Shown here piece after piece: positions 55,445 through 63,464 of a stretch of 64,000 nucleotides of DNA. Below the pieces are notes generated by a model. That model was not told the DNA's origin and made no database searches. It worked only from the letters and a program-made list of their open reading frames with translations. Made by a program: the position numbers and the translations under genes. Origin of the DNA: DASQGA01 sp963762085 (GTDB lineage: Bacteria > Actinomycetota > Thermoleophilia > Gaiellales > Gaiellaceae); assembly GCA_963762085.1 (NCBI GenBank), contig CAVXJD010000007.1, positions 174,475-238,474 of the forward strand, in the 5' to 3' direction. Position 1 is the first letter of the stretch; every line of letters begins with the position of its first letter.

Positions 55445-56514
55445 CGACCGCGGAGGCGGGTCCGAAGCGCCGTACCGGCGTCCCTGGGCTCCTGACGGCG
55501 CACGGTTGGCGCGTCGTCGTGGGGCTTGCGCTCGTATCGCTCGTGCTCTACCCGGTCGTCTCGGACAACCTCTACTACCAGAACATGATCATCCTCTCGC
55601 TCCTCCTCGCGATCATGGGGAGCGGCTGGAACATCATCTCGGGCTTCACCGGCTACGTCTCGCTCGGGCAGAGCGCCTTCCTCGGGATCGGGGCGTACAC
55701 GACGGCACTCTTCGCGGTGAGGGTGTTCGAGGGCGCCTCGCCGTTCTGGTTCATCCCGATCTCGGCGGTGGTCGCGGGCATCTTCGCGGCCGTCGTCGGC
55801 TCAGTCCTCACGCGCACCCGTGGGCATGCGTTCGTGATCCTCACGATCGCCTTCCTGTTCGTGATGCAGATCGTGACGCTCAACTGGTCGGCGCTGACGA
55901 ACGGGAATCACGGTCTTTCACTCCCGCTGCCGCTCTGGAACATCGACTACCAGAACTGGCCGTTCTACTACAGCCTGCTCGGCCTCATGCTGCTCTCGGT
56001 TGCCATGTCCTGGTGGATTCGGCGCACGAAGCTCGGCATGGGCCTGATCGCGATCCGGGAGGACGAGAGCAAGGCGGCAAGCGTCGGCGTGAACACGTCC
56101 GTCTACAAGGTGCTCAGCTTCGTCGCCAGCGCGGTCTTCATCGGCGCGGCAGGCGGTCTCTACGCCTACTACCTCACGTTCATCGACCCACGGGGGATGT
56201 TCGACATCGTCGTCAGCGTCCAGGTTGTGCTGGCCGTCCTCCTGGGCGGCCGGGGAACGATCCTGGGGCCGGTGCTCGGCGCGTTCATCCTCGAGCCGTT
56301 GAACGAGATCACCAACAACGAGTTCTCAGGTGGGAACGAGCGGCTGATCTTCTTCGGCGGCCTGCTTGCGCTCGTCGTCCTCTTCCTCCCTCGGGGGGTG
56401 ATCCCGAGCGTCGGCGAGCTCTGGGCTCGCTGGCGTGGCGTCGGACGGGCGGCGCTCGTCGGCGCTCGCATCGAACGGCCGGTCGCGGTTCGGGAGGTTG
56501 AGCGCCGAGCCTGA
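55441..56514 (+). CDS. Branched-chain-type ABC permease, LivM
   Basis: A 357-residue membrane protein. SGWNIISGFTGYVSLGQSAF at about 60-80 is the LivM hallmark; KLGMGLIAIREDESKAASVG (about 198) is the ATPase loop. GTG overlaps the TGA of livH. Confidence 0.92.
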   Translation: MTTAEAGPKRRTGVPGLLTAHGWRVVVGLALVSLVLYPVVSDNLYYQNMIILSLLLAIMGSGWNIISGFTGYVSLGQSAFLGIGAYTTALFAVRVFEGASPFWFIPISAVVAGIFAAVVGSVLTRTRGHAFVILTIAFLFVMQIVTLNWSALTNGNHGLSLPLPLWNIDYQNWPFYYSLLGLMLLSVAMSWWIRRTKLGMGLIAIREDESKAASVGVNTSVYKVLSFVASAVFIGAAGGLYAYYLTFIDPRGMFDIVVSVQVVLAVLLGGRGTILGPVLGAFILEPLNEITNNEFSGGNERLIFFGGLLALVVLFLPRGVIPSVGELWARWRGVGRAALVGARIERPVAVREVERRA

Positions 56515-57298
56515 GCCCACGCACGGGACCGGCCGCCAGCTGCTGGAAGTGCGCGGTGTCGAACGGAGCTTCGGAGGCTTGATCGCGCTGGACGGCTGTG
56601 GGCTCGAGGTCGAAGAGGGAACGATCACTGCCCTGATCGGTCCAAACGGCTCCGGAAAGACGACGCTCTTCAACATCATCGACGGGACGATGAAGGCGGA
56701 GTCCGGCGAGATCCGGTTCGACGGCGCGCCGATCGACGGCCTGCCCCCGTGGGAGCGCGCTCATCGGGGAATCGGCCGGACGTTCCAGATCACGCGTCTC
56801 TTCCGCGAGATGACCGTGCTCGAGAACGTCGTCGCTCCGCTTCGGTCCTTCTCCTGGCGACAGCTCGCCGCCGACGCCGTCAGCGGAGCAGAGGCACAAC
56901 GGGCGCAGGAGCTCCTCGACTTCGTCGGGATGCGGGCCTTTGCCGAGCAACGTGCGGCCGCGCTCTCCTACGGGCAGCAGAAGCTCGTCGAGCTGGCCCA
57001 GATACTCATGCTCGATCCGCGCCTGATCATGCTCGACGAACCGGCCGGGGGCATCAATCCGACGCTCGTCGACCACATCGTCGAAATGATCCGAGAGCTC
57101 AACCGGCAGGGAAAGACGTTCCTGATCGTCGAGCACAACATGCCGATGGTCTTGCGACTTTGCGATCCGGTCCTCGTCCTCGCGCGCGGAACCTGCATCT
57201 CCCGCGGGACCCCCGCCGAGATCCAGAAAGACGAGCGCGTGCTCGACGCGTACCTCGGGGAGCACTACGTGGCCGAGCAGCAAGCCGGGGTGCACTAG
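56498..57298 (+). CDS. ABC ATPase, LivG
   Basis: About 266 residues. Walker A GPNGSGKTTLFN is at about 48, the Q-loop and a LivG insert with GRTFQITRLFREMTVLENV follow, then LSYGQQKLVELAQIL (ABC signature variant) and LDEPAGGINPTL (Walker B). The start is uncertain: TTG 56498 directly follows GGGAGG, which is too close for ideal spacing, and the next in-frame start, GTG at about 56548, would cut little. It overlaps livM by 17 bp. Confidence 0.9.
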   Translation: MSAEPEPTHGTGRQLLEVRGVERSFGGLIALDGCGLEVEEGTITALIGPNGSGKTTLFNIIDGTMKAESGEIRFDGAPIDGLPPWERAHRGIGRTFQITRLFREMTVLENVVAPLRSFSWRQLAADAVSGAEAQRAQELLDFVGMRAFAEQRAAALSYGQQKLVELAQILMLDPRLIMLDEPAGGINPTLVDHIVEMIRELNRQGKTFLIVEHNMPMVLRLCDPVLVLARGTCISRGTPAEIQKDERVLDAYLGEHYVAEQQAGVH

Positions 57299-58081
57299 GT
57301 GCTCCTCGAGCTCTCGGACGTCTACGCAGGCTACGGCGGAGGCGACGTCCTCCAGGGAATGGACCTCGCCGTGGAGCCCGGATCCGTTACGTGCATCGTC
57401 GGCCCGAACGGGGCAGGAAAGTCAACCGTCCTCCGCGTCGTGAGCGGGCTGCTGGTGCCGCGGCTCGGCACCGTGCGCTTCGACGGGAAGGAGATCGGGC
57501 GGCAAGATCCCGCACACATCCTCTCGCTCGGAATCGTCCAGGTACCACAGTCGCACGGGCTCTTTCCGAATCTCACCGTCCGTGAGAACGTCCTCATGGG
57601 CGCGTACGTCATCCGCAGCGAGCGTCAGGTGGTCCGGGAGCGGTATGCGAACCTCGAAGGGTTGTTTCCGCTCGTGCGCGAGCGTGCCGACGAGAAGGCT
57701 GGAAACCTCTCCGGCGGCCAGCGCAGAATGGTCGAGTTCGCCCGCAGCTTGATGCTCGACCCGGTGCTCGTCCTCCTCGACGAGCCGTCACTCGGCCTCG
57801 ACCCGAAGGCACTGAAGAACGTCTCGGACTCGATCGGGCTCATGAAAGAGGCCGGCAAGACGGTGGTCCTCGTGGAGCAGAACGTCCGTTTCGGCCTTGG
57901 TCTTGCGACGCAGGGCGTGGTAATGGAAAGCGGGCGGGTGATCCTGGCCGACCAGGCCGCGAGCCTGCTGGCGAACCCGGAGATGGGAGACCTTTTCTTC
58001 GGCGGTAGCGCCGCTGCGGCTGCACGGAAGGCTGCCGGCGATCCCGAGAAACGAACGGAAACAAGAGCCACTCGCCCGTGA
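57299..58081 (+). CDS. ABC ATPase, LivF
   Basis: A 260-residue ATPase. Walker A GPNGAGKSTVLR is at about 38, VPQSHGLFPNLTVRENVLMG at about 80, signature LSGGQRRMVEFARSLM near 138, and Walker B LVLLDEPSLGLDP near 158. GTG starts directly after the stop of livG. Confidence 0.93.
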   Translation: MLLELSDVYAGYGGGDVLQGMDLAVEPGSVTCIVGPNGAGKSTVLRVVSGLLVPRLGTVRFDGKEIGRQDPAHILSLGIVQVPQSHGLFPNLTVRENVLMGAYVIRSERQVVRERYANLEGLFPLVRERADEKAGNLSGGQRRMVEFARSLMLDPVLVLLDEPSLGLDPKALKNVSDSIGLMKEAGKTVVLVEQNVRFGLGLATQGVVMESGRVILADQAASLLANPEMGDLFFGGSAAAAARKAAGDPEKRTETRATRP

Positions 58082-58966
58082 CGGGACCTTTGCTGGCTGC
58101 GGCTGCCGGACTCGGCTTCGGGGTCTTTCAGACGCTCAACCGTCGTGCAGTCGGCGGCATGAGTGACGCGTACCTCGCGACGTTCCTCCAGCTCGTCGTA
58201 GCGCTCGGAGTGCTCGCGATCGCAAGCGTCGTCACGGAGGATCTCAGCCTCTTCGGGACCGCCACAGCGATCTCCCTCGTGTACTTCTCGCTCGCGGGCC
58301 TGATCCACTTCTTTCTCGGCTGGACACTCCTGAACATGAGCCAGATGCGCGTCGGTGCGGCGCGGACGAGCCCTCTTCTCGCGACCAATCCGTTGTTCGG
58401 GGCTGCGATCGCAGCGATCACGATCCACGAGTTTCCGCATCCCATCGCTTGGCTCGGGATCGCGCTCGTGCTGGGCGGCGCCCTCGTCGTCTCGCTCGAG
58501 CGGGTCGCCGAGGTTGGATGGGACGTCGGCTGGCGTGACTCGCTCCCCGGGCTCGGGACTGCGGTCGCCTGGTCGGTAAGCCCGATCCTGATCAAGGAGG
58601 GGCTCGAAGGCCTGCCATCCCCGCTCCTGGGCCTGACGCTGGGGATGCTGGTCGCGGTGATCGTCTACGGGCTGGCCCTCCCCCTGCGTCCCGCATGTCG
58701 AAGGGCCGGCTCTGGGCTCCTGGGACGCCCTCGGCTTCAAGCTCCTGGCCGGCGGGATGGTCGGTCTCTCGGTGTGGGCGCGCTGGGTGGCGCTCGACAC
58801 CACCGCCGTCGCTGTCGTGCTAGCTCTCGGCCTCCTGTCCGTGCCGGTCGTTCTCCTGCTCGCCCCGATGCTGATGGGGCGACACGTCGAGCGGGTGAAC
58901 CTGCAGATCTGGGCCGGCGGCGCCTTGGTCGTCGGCGGCGGCCTCGTCCTCGTGCTGGAGGTCTGA
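58078..58966 (+). pseudogene. EamA-family transporter with a frameshift
   Basis: A drug/metabolite-type membrane transporter of about 295 residues split by a one-base change near 58690. Frame 1 runs from GTG 58078 through GVFQTLNRRAVGG, IHFFLGWTLLNMSQMRVGA and GMLVAVIVYGLALPL. After CGTCCCGCATGTC the coding frame shifts by one base to HVEGPALGSWDALGFKLLAG and on to GGLVLVLEV at 58966. Both halves are hydrophobic and match EamA. It is either a sequencing or assembly indel in a C-run or a real lesion. The GTG overlaps the stop of livF. Confidence 0.8.
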
Positions 58967-58968
58967 GC

Positions 58969-59886
58969 GTGGTCGTCGACGCACACGCGCACGTCATCGT
59001 TCCCGGCCTGGGAGCCGAGGTACGCTGGGAAGACGGCGCCCAGGTGGTGGACTTCGAGGGCCGCTCGATCCGCTCGGCCGTCCGTGAGTTCGTCGATCTG
59101 GAGGGCATCCTGCAGGGACAGGACCAGGCCGGCGTGGACATGGTCGTTCTCTGCCCCTGGGTGACGCTGCTCGGGCGCGAGTCGGCTCGCCAGAACGAGG
59201 CGCTGGCCGCCATGGTCGGGGAGCGGGTGGCCGCACTCGGGACGGCCGACCTCGAGCGCCCCGAGGAGCTGGTCGAGCTGATGGGCGACGGTCGCCTCGC
59301 CGGCGTCGAGGTCGCCGCGAGCTTCGACGGCGACTACCTCGGCGCCGAGCGCTTCGACGACTTCTGGGCTGCCGCCGAGGAAACGCGCGCGCTGATCTTC
59401 ATCCACCCGACGACGCGCGGCTTCGACCAGCCGGTCTTCGACGACTACTACCTCTGGAACGCGGTCGGGAACCCGCTCGAGACGACGGTTACTGCTGCGC
59501 ACATGGTGATGGCGGGCGTTCTCGAGCGTCACCCGGGGCTCCGCGTGCTGCTTGCTCACGGCGGCGGCGCCCTCCCCGCTCTACGCGGGCGGCTTCGCCG
59601 TGCGCACTCGTTCCAACCGCAAGCATGCTCACGCCTCGGCGAGTCGCCGGACGACTCGCTTCGCCGCTTCTACTTCGACACGGTCACGCACGACGAGAGC
59701 GTGCTTCGAGAGCTGGTTGCCCTTGCCGGAGCAGACCGGGTGCTCTGCGGGTCGGACTACCCGTTCGACATGGGCGTCGAGCGTCCCGCCGAGATCGTCC
59801 GCGCGCTCGGACTCGCACCCGACGAGGAGCAGGCGATCCTCGGTGGGAACGCCCTGCGGCTCCTTGGTCAGGAGCGCGAGGCTTGA
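58969..59886 (+). CDS. Amidohydrolase 2 (ACMSD-like) family metal-dependent hydrolase or decarboxylase
   Basis: A 305-residue TIM-barrel protein. VVDAHAHVI gives the metal HxH at residues 5-7, IFIHPTTRGF the third His (about 144), LLAHGGGALPAL (about 185) the fourth, and CGSDYPFDMG the Asp (about 262). This set is typical of ACMSD and gamma-resorcylate decarboxylase. The GTG comes 2 bp after the EamA stop. Its frame is also open upstream, but that part belongs to the transporter. Last gene of the long operon; it overlaps the convergent CMD gene by 19 bp. Confidence 0.87.
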   Translation: MVVDAHAHVIVPGLGAEVRWEDGAQVVDFEGRSIRSAVREFVDLEGILQGQDQAGVDMVVLCPWVTLLGRESARQNEALAAMVGERVAALGTADLERPEELVELMGDGRLAGVEVAASFDGDYLGAERFDDFWAAAEETRALIFIHPTTRGFDQPVFDDYYLWNAVGNPLETTVTAAHMVMAGVLERHPGLRVLLAHGGGALPALRGRLRRAHSFQPQACSRLGESPDDSLRRFYFDTVTHDESVLRELVALAGADRVLCGSDYPFDMGVERPAEIVRALGLAPDEEQAILGGNALRLLGQEREA

Positions 59887-60263
59887 GCGGGCTCGTCGCG
59901 CGCGGTCAGGCCGACGGTCCGGCGCCAGTGCTGCTGCCCGAGCTCGAAGCCGATCGCACAACCGAGGTCGACGAGCTCCTGCTCGTTGAACGCTGCGTGC
60001 AGCCGGTTCCAGAGAGCGTCATCTGCGGCGTCCGAGTCCCAGGCGATCGCATGGGACCATTCGAGGGCGAGGCGCTCCCGCCCCTCGAAGCGGCCGAAGT
60101 CCATCGTCTCCGGGTCCTCGGCGAGATAGCGGAAGCAGAGCTCCTTGAGCGCCGGGTCGACCACTCCGTCGCGGAGGACGTTGTCGCGGATGAACTCATA
60201 CGACTCGAGCACCGCCGGCACGCGGCCGCGGATCTCCCCGGCAGCTCCCGGCAGGTGCGCCAC
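59868..60263 (-). CDS. CMD/AhpD-like family protein lacking the CxxC motif
   Basis: A 131-residue carboxymuconolactone-decarboxylase-fold protein. VPAVLESYEFIRDNVLRDG and DPALKELCFRYL match the first helices, and ALWNRLHAAFNEQELVDLG the end. Where the redox CxxC of the family lies, it has LAEDPETMDFGRF instead, so it cannot work as a thiol oxidoreductase on its own. It starts with GTG directly after the stop of the selenoprotein gene, in the same operon, and is clearly its paralogue. Confidence 0.82.
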   Translation of the reverse strand: MAHLPGAAGEIRGRVPAVLESYEFIRDNVLRDGVVDPALKELCFRYLAEDPETMDFGRFEGRERLALEWSHAIAWDSDAADDALWNRLHAAFNEQELVDLGCAIGFELGQQHWRRTVGLTARDEPAQASRS

Positions 60264-60842
60264 CTAGCTCTCCACCTTGCTCGGAGCGAGCCCGGCCGTC
60301 GTGTCCGCGAGGAGCTCGCCGTGGCCGACGCCCCAGGTCTTGATCACCCGCTGCTGGCCAAAGGTCAGGCAGACGAAGGAGCCGAGCTCGACGATCTGCT
60401 CGTCGGTGAAATGCTCGCGCAGGCGGGCCCAGACAGCCTCGTCTGCGCCCTCGGGATTCCAGACGAGCATGCTCGTGTAGAGCAGTGCCGCCTTCTGGCG
60501 CTCTCCGAAGCGGTCGGAGCTCTCGAAATCGAGAAGGTCCTCATAGTCCCGCTCGGTCAACCCTTGCTCTCCGCCCCGGAGAGACCGTTGCGACCCTCAG
60601 TAGTGGCAGTCGATCGTCTTCGAGACGTAAACGCGGCAGAGCTCCTTGAGCGGATGCTCGACGAGCCCTTCCCGGAAGATGGCGTTCCAGGCCCGGGAGA
60701 AGGCCTTCGCGACGGCGGGAACGTGCGATCGGATCGCCTGGGTCTCGGGCCGCGGCGTCCCGTAGCGGCGGGCCTGCTCGAGATAGTCGACCAGCTCGGG
60801 GTCGGTCAAGGAACCGGGGTCGACGTAGCTGATGCGCGCCAC
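60264..60842 (-). CDS. Selenoprotein: CMD/AhpD-like redox protein with in-frame UGA (Sec82)
   Basis: Two open stretches, 60842-60600 and 60596-60264, are in the same frame, separated only by a TGA at 60599-60597. Read through, they give a 192-residue CMD-family protein (VPAVAKAFSRAWNAIFREG, LKELCRVYVSKTIDCHY-U-GSQRS, then FGERQKAALLYTSMLVWNP and WARLREHFTDEQIVELGSF). The UGA is at the second Cys of the family's CxxC, so the motif is C79-H-Y-U82. A SECIS-like hairpin follows. selA, selB and tRNA-Sec are in the same window. The second half alone lacks the N-terminal helices, so two separate genes are unlikely. Its redox partner and substrate are unknown. Confidence 0.88.
60567..60583 (-). promoter_or_regulatory. 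bSECIS-like hairpin
   Basis: After the UGA, 13 nt are followed by the 6 bp stem CTCTCC/GGAGAG with loop GGGGC. The apical G-run begins 20 nt after the UGA, within the range usual for bacterial SECIS elements that bind SelB. Confidence 0.7.
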
Positions 60843-60849
60843 GAAGCCA

Positions 60850-60855
60850 AGGCTA
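60850..60855 (-). promoter_or_regulatory. -10 box for the selenoprotein operon
   Basis: Minus-strand TAGCCT lies 7 nt before GTG 60842; no ribosome site is seen, so the message is probably leaderless. Confidence 0.45.
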
Positions 60856-60859
60856 GTCG

Positions 60860-62407
60860 ATGACCTCGCAGCCCGACGTGATCGTGGCCGGGGCCGGACA
60901 CAACAGCCTGGTCACGGCTGCCTACCTCGCCCGGGCCGGGCTTCAGGTGCTCGTGCTCGAGGCTCGACCGGTGGTGGGCGGCAACACCGCAACGGAGGAG
61001 CTGACCCTCCCGGGGTTTCACCACGACTCCTGCTCGACTGCACACAACCTGATTCAGGCGAACCCGGCCGTCCGCGAGCTCCGGCTCGAGGACTACGGAC
61101 TGGAGTACCTCCATCCGGATCCCGTTCTGCACCTCCCATTTCCCGACGGCACCTCGATCACGCTATGGCGCGACCTCGAGCGCACGTGCCAGGAGTTCGC
61201 GAAGTTCTCGAGTGCTGATGCCGACGCCTACCGGCGCCTGATCGGCGAGTACGACGCCGTCAAGCAGGTCTTCGGCGCCTACCGGAACAACCCGATCGGG
61301 CGCGCGCCCCGCCCGGAGGAGGTGCTCGACGCGCGGTGGCGCCGGCGGCTCGCGATGAGTGCCTGGGACGTCGTCCGCGGCCAGTTCGAAGACCCGCACG
61401 CTCGGGCCTTCATGCTCTGGATGAGCCTCATGACGGTGCAGCCACCGGAGCGGCCCGGCACCGGTCTCCTCACGTATTCCCTCACCTACGGCCGGCAGGA
61501 AAACAGCTGGGTGCTTCCGCGAGGCGGCTCCGCTGCCTTGCCGCTCGCCCTCGAGCGGCTGATCGAGGACCGCGGGGGCACGATCCTCACCGGCCGGCGA
61601 GTAAGCGGCCTCATCCTCGAGGGAGGGCGGTGCAAGGGCGTCGAGACGGAGGACGGGGAGCGCTTCCTCGCGCAGAAAGCGGTCGTGTCGACGATCCACG
61701 TCAAGCAGCTCGTCGAGCTCGCGCCGGCGAAGGAGTGGGGCGAGGAGTTCGTTCATGCGGTCGATTCCTGGCGGGCCGGGATCAGCCTCTTTCCCACGCA
61801 CCTGGCCACCACCGAGGCGCCGACGTACGCCTCCGATACCGGTCCCGTCACCCCGGTCGCCTCCGGAACGGCGGCGTCCGTCGATCGCCTCCTCCGCCTC
61901 GGGTCGGAGGCCGAGCGTGGGCTTCTCGCCCTGGACGAGCCGGTTCTCCTGGTCGTCTGCGCCACGGTCGCCGATCCCTCTCGGGCCCCTGAGGGCAAGC
62001 ACGTGCTCAAGGTGATCGGGTTTCAGCCCTACGACCTGGCCGAAGGCGGCCCGGAGCGCTGGGACGTGGTCAAGGAGGAGGCCGCGGCCCGGAACCTCGC
62101 CGAGCTGCGCCGCTACGCGCCGAACATGACCGAGGAAACGATTCTCGCCCAGGTGGTCAAGAGCCCGCTCGACCTGGAGCGCATGAACGAGCACAACTGG
62201 CACGGAACGTGCCACGGCGGGGATCTCGGGCCGTCACAGTCGGGGGCGCTCCGCTTCCAGCCGCGACTGCCGATCTCCAACCTGTATCAGACGGGCGCGA
62301 CCACGCACCCGGGCGGGTCCGTGTCGGCGGCGCCCGGCAGGAACACGGCGGCAGTCCTCCTCGAGGATCTCGGGATGTCGCTCGAGCAGGTGGTTGCCGG
62401 TGCCTGA
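60860..62407 (+). CDS. FAD-dependent oxidoreductase of the phytoene-desaturase/amine-oxidase-like family
   Basis: A 515-residue flavoprotein. VIVAGAGHNSLVTAAYLARA at about 8-27 is the dinucleotide motif, VLEARPVVGGNTATEEL follows, and a C-terminal FAD motif NLYQTGATTHPGGSVSAAPG (about 474) closes the fold. It resembles CrtI-like and NAD(P)/FAD proteins that oxidise diverse substrates; no carotenoid genes are near. It is divergent from the selenoprotein, 17 bp apart. The next gene starts within its last codons. Confidence 0.85.
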   Translation: MTSQPDVIVAGAGHNSLVTAAYLARAGLQVLVLEARPVVGGNTATEELTLPGFHHDSCSTAHNLIQANPAVRELRLEDYGLEYLHPDPVLHLPFPDGTSITLWRDLERTCQEFAKFSSADADAYRRLIGEYDAVKQVFGAYRNNPIGRAPRPEEVLDARWRRRLAMSAWDVVRGQFEDPHARAFMLWMSLMTVQPPERPGTGLLTYSLTYGRQENSWVLPRGGSAALPLALERLIEDRGGTILTGRRVSGLILEGGRCKGVETEDGERFLAQKAVVSTIHVKQLVELAPAKEWGEEFVHAVDSWRAGISLFPTHLATTEAPTYASDTGPVTPVASGTAASVDRLLRLGSEAERGLLALDEPVLLVVCATVADPSRAPEGKHVLKVIGFQPYDLAEGGPERWDVVKEEAAARNLAELRRYAPNMTEETILAQVVKSPLDLERMNEHNWHGTCHGGDLGPSQSGALRFQPRLPISNLYQTGATTHPGGSVSAAPGRNTAAVLLEDLGMSLEQVVAGA

Positions 62408-63464
62408 CGCGCGGGTCGAGGCTGCGATCGCGAACTGGGCGCCCCGCTTCGTCTCCCAGGGCGTCGACTTCAACGACTTCCGGCGGACGACCGCGCGGAT
62501 CGAGCGTTGGGACGAATGGCTGGACGCCTGGACGGAAAGCGCGGGTAATCATCATGCGCTCGCCAGCGAAGCCGAGGAGGCCGGCGACCACGTGACCTCT
62601 GGCGAAGCCTTCGTGCGCGCCGCCCTGTCGTACCACTTCGCCAAGTTCGTCTGGACCGTCGACCTCGAGAAGCACCGCGAAGCCACGGTGCACGCGATCG
62701 AGTGCATCTATGCGGCTCACCGCCAGCTCGACCCGGAAGCCGAGCGGATCGAGATCCCCTTCGAAGACACGAAGCTGGTCGGGAACCTCCGCCGCCCCGG
62801 AAGCCAGGCACGGCCGCCGCTGGTGCTGCTGATCCCCGGCCTCGACTCGACGAAGGAGGAGTTCTTCAACTGGGAGAACGTCTTTCTCCACCGAGGGCTG
62901 GCAACGCTGTCGCTGGATGGTCCCGGGCAGGGCGAAGTCGGCTTCGCGACTTACATCCGGCCGGAGTACGAGCAGCCCGTGGCGGCGGCGCTCGACGCGC
63001 TCGCCGGGCGGCGAGACATCGACCTCGACCGGGTCGGTGCGGTCGGCGTCAGCCTCGGCGGCTACTACGCGCCACGTGCGGCTGCCGGCGAGCCGCGGAT
63101 CCGGGCGGTGGCCGGGGTCAGCGGCCCCTACAACTTCGGTGAGTGCTGGGACGGCCTTCCGCCGTTGACGCGCGAGACGTTCAGGCACCACTCGGGCGCC
63201 GGTGATGACGAAGCGGCCCGGGGAAAGGCGCTCGAGCTCGACCTGAGGCCAGTCATCGGCGAGCTTCGCCGGCCGGCACTCATGGTCACCGGCAAGCTCG
63301 ACCGCATCATCCCGTGGGAGCAGACGGCCCGGATCGCGGCCGAAGCGCCTCGCGCCCGCTTCGTGCTCTACGAGGAGGGCACCCACGTCTGCAACAACGT
63401 CCCGTACAAGTACCGGCCGCTCGTCGCGGACTGGATTCGAAAGGAGCTCGTAGATGTGGGATAA
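62400..63464 (+). CDS. Alpha/beta hydrolase (FrsA / dihydropseudooxynicotine-hydrolase-like)
   Basis: A 354-residue hydrolase. A helical N-terminal cap (about 1-115) precedes the fold: LLIPGLDSTKEEFFNW (about 143), nucleophile Ser in GAVGVSLGGYYAPR (about 217), acid Asp in VTGKLDRIIPWEQ (about 300), and His in EEGTHVCNN (about 328). This matches C-C or ester hydrolases with a long cap (2,6-DHPON hydrolase type). GTG 62400 overlaps the stop of the FAD gene. Confidence 0.87.
   Translation: MPDARVEAAIANWAPRFVSQGVDFNDFRRTTARIERWDEWLDAWTESAGNHHALASEAEEAGDHVTSGEAFVRAALSYHFAKFVWTVDLEKHREATVHAIECIYAAHRQLDPEAERIEIPFEDTKLVGNLRRPGSQARPPLVLLIPGLDSTKEEFFNWENVFLHRGLATLSLDGPGQGEVGFATYIRPEYEQPVAAALDALAGRRDIDLDRVGAVGVSLGGYYAPRAAAGEPRIRAVAGVSGPYNFGECWDGLPPLTRETFRHHSGAGDDEAARGKALELDLRPVIGELRRPALMVTGKLDRIIPWEQTARIAAEAPRARFVLYEEGTHVCNNVPYKYRPLVADWIRKELVDVG

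Noticed and set aside
58078..59886. Single 602-residue transporter-amidohydrolase fusion
   Set aside because: The frame between 58692 and 58966 is a shadow of the shifted transporter frame; the two proteins only share a frame by the indel.
59868..60842. Sequencing error instead of selenocysteine at 60597-60599
   Set aside because: A substitution TGC to TGA is possible, but the stop is TGA, at the redox Cys, followed by a SECIS-like hairpin, in a genome with selA, selB and tRNA-Sec. Error is therefore the less likely explanation.
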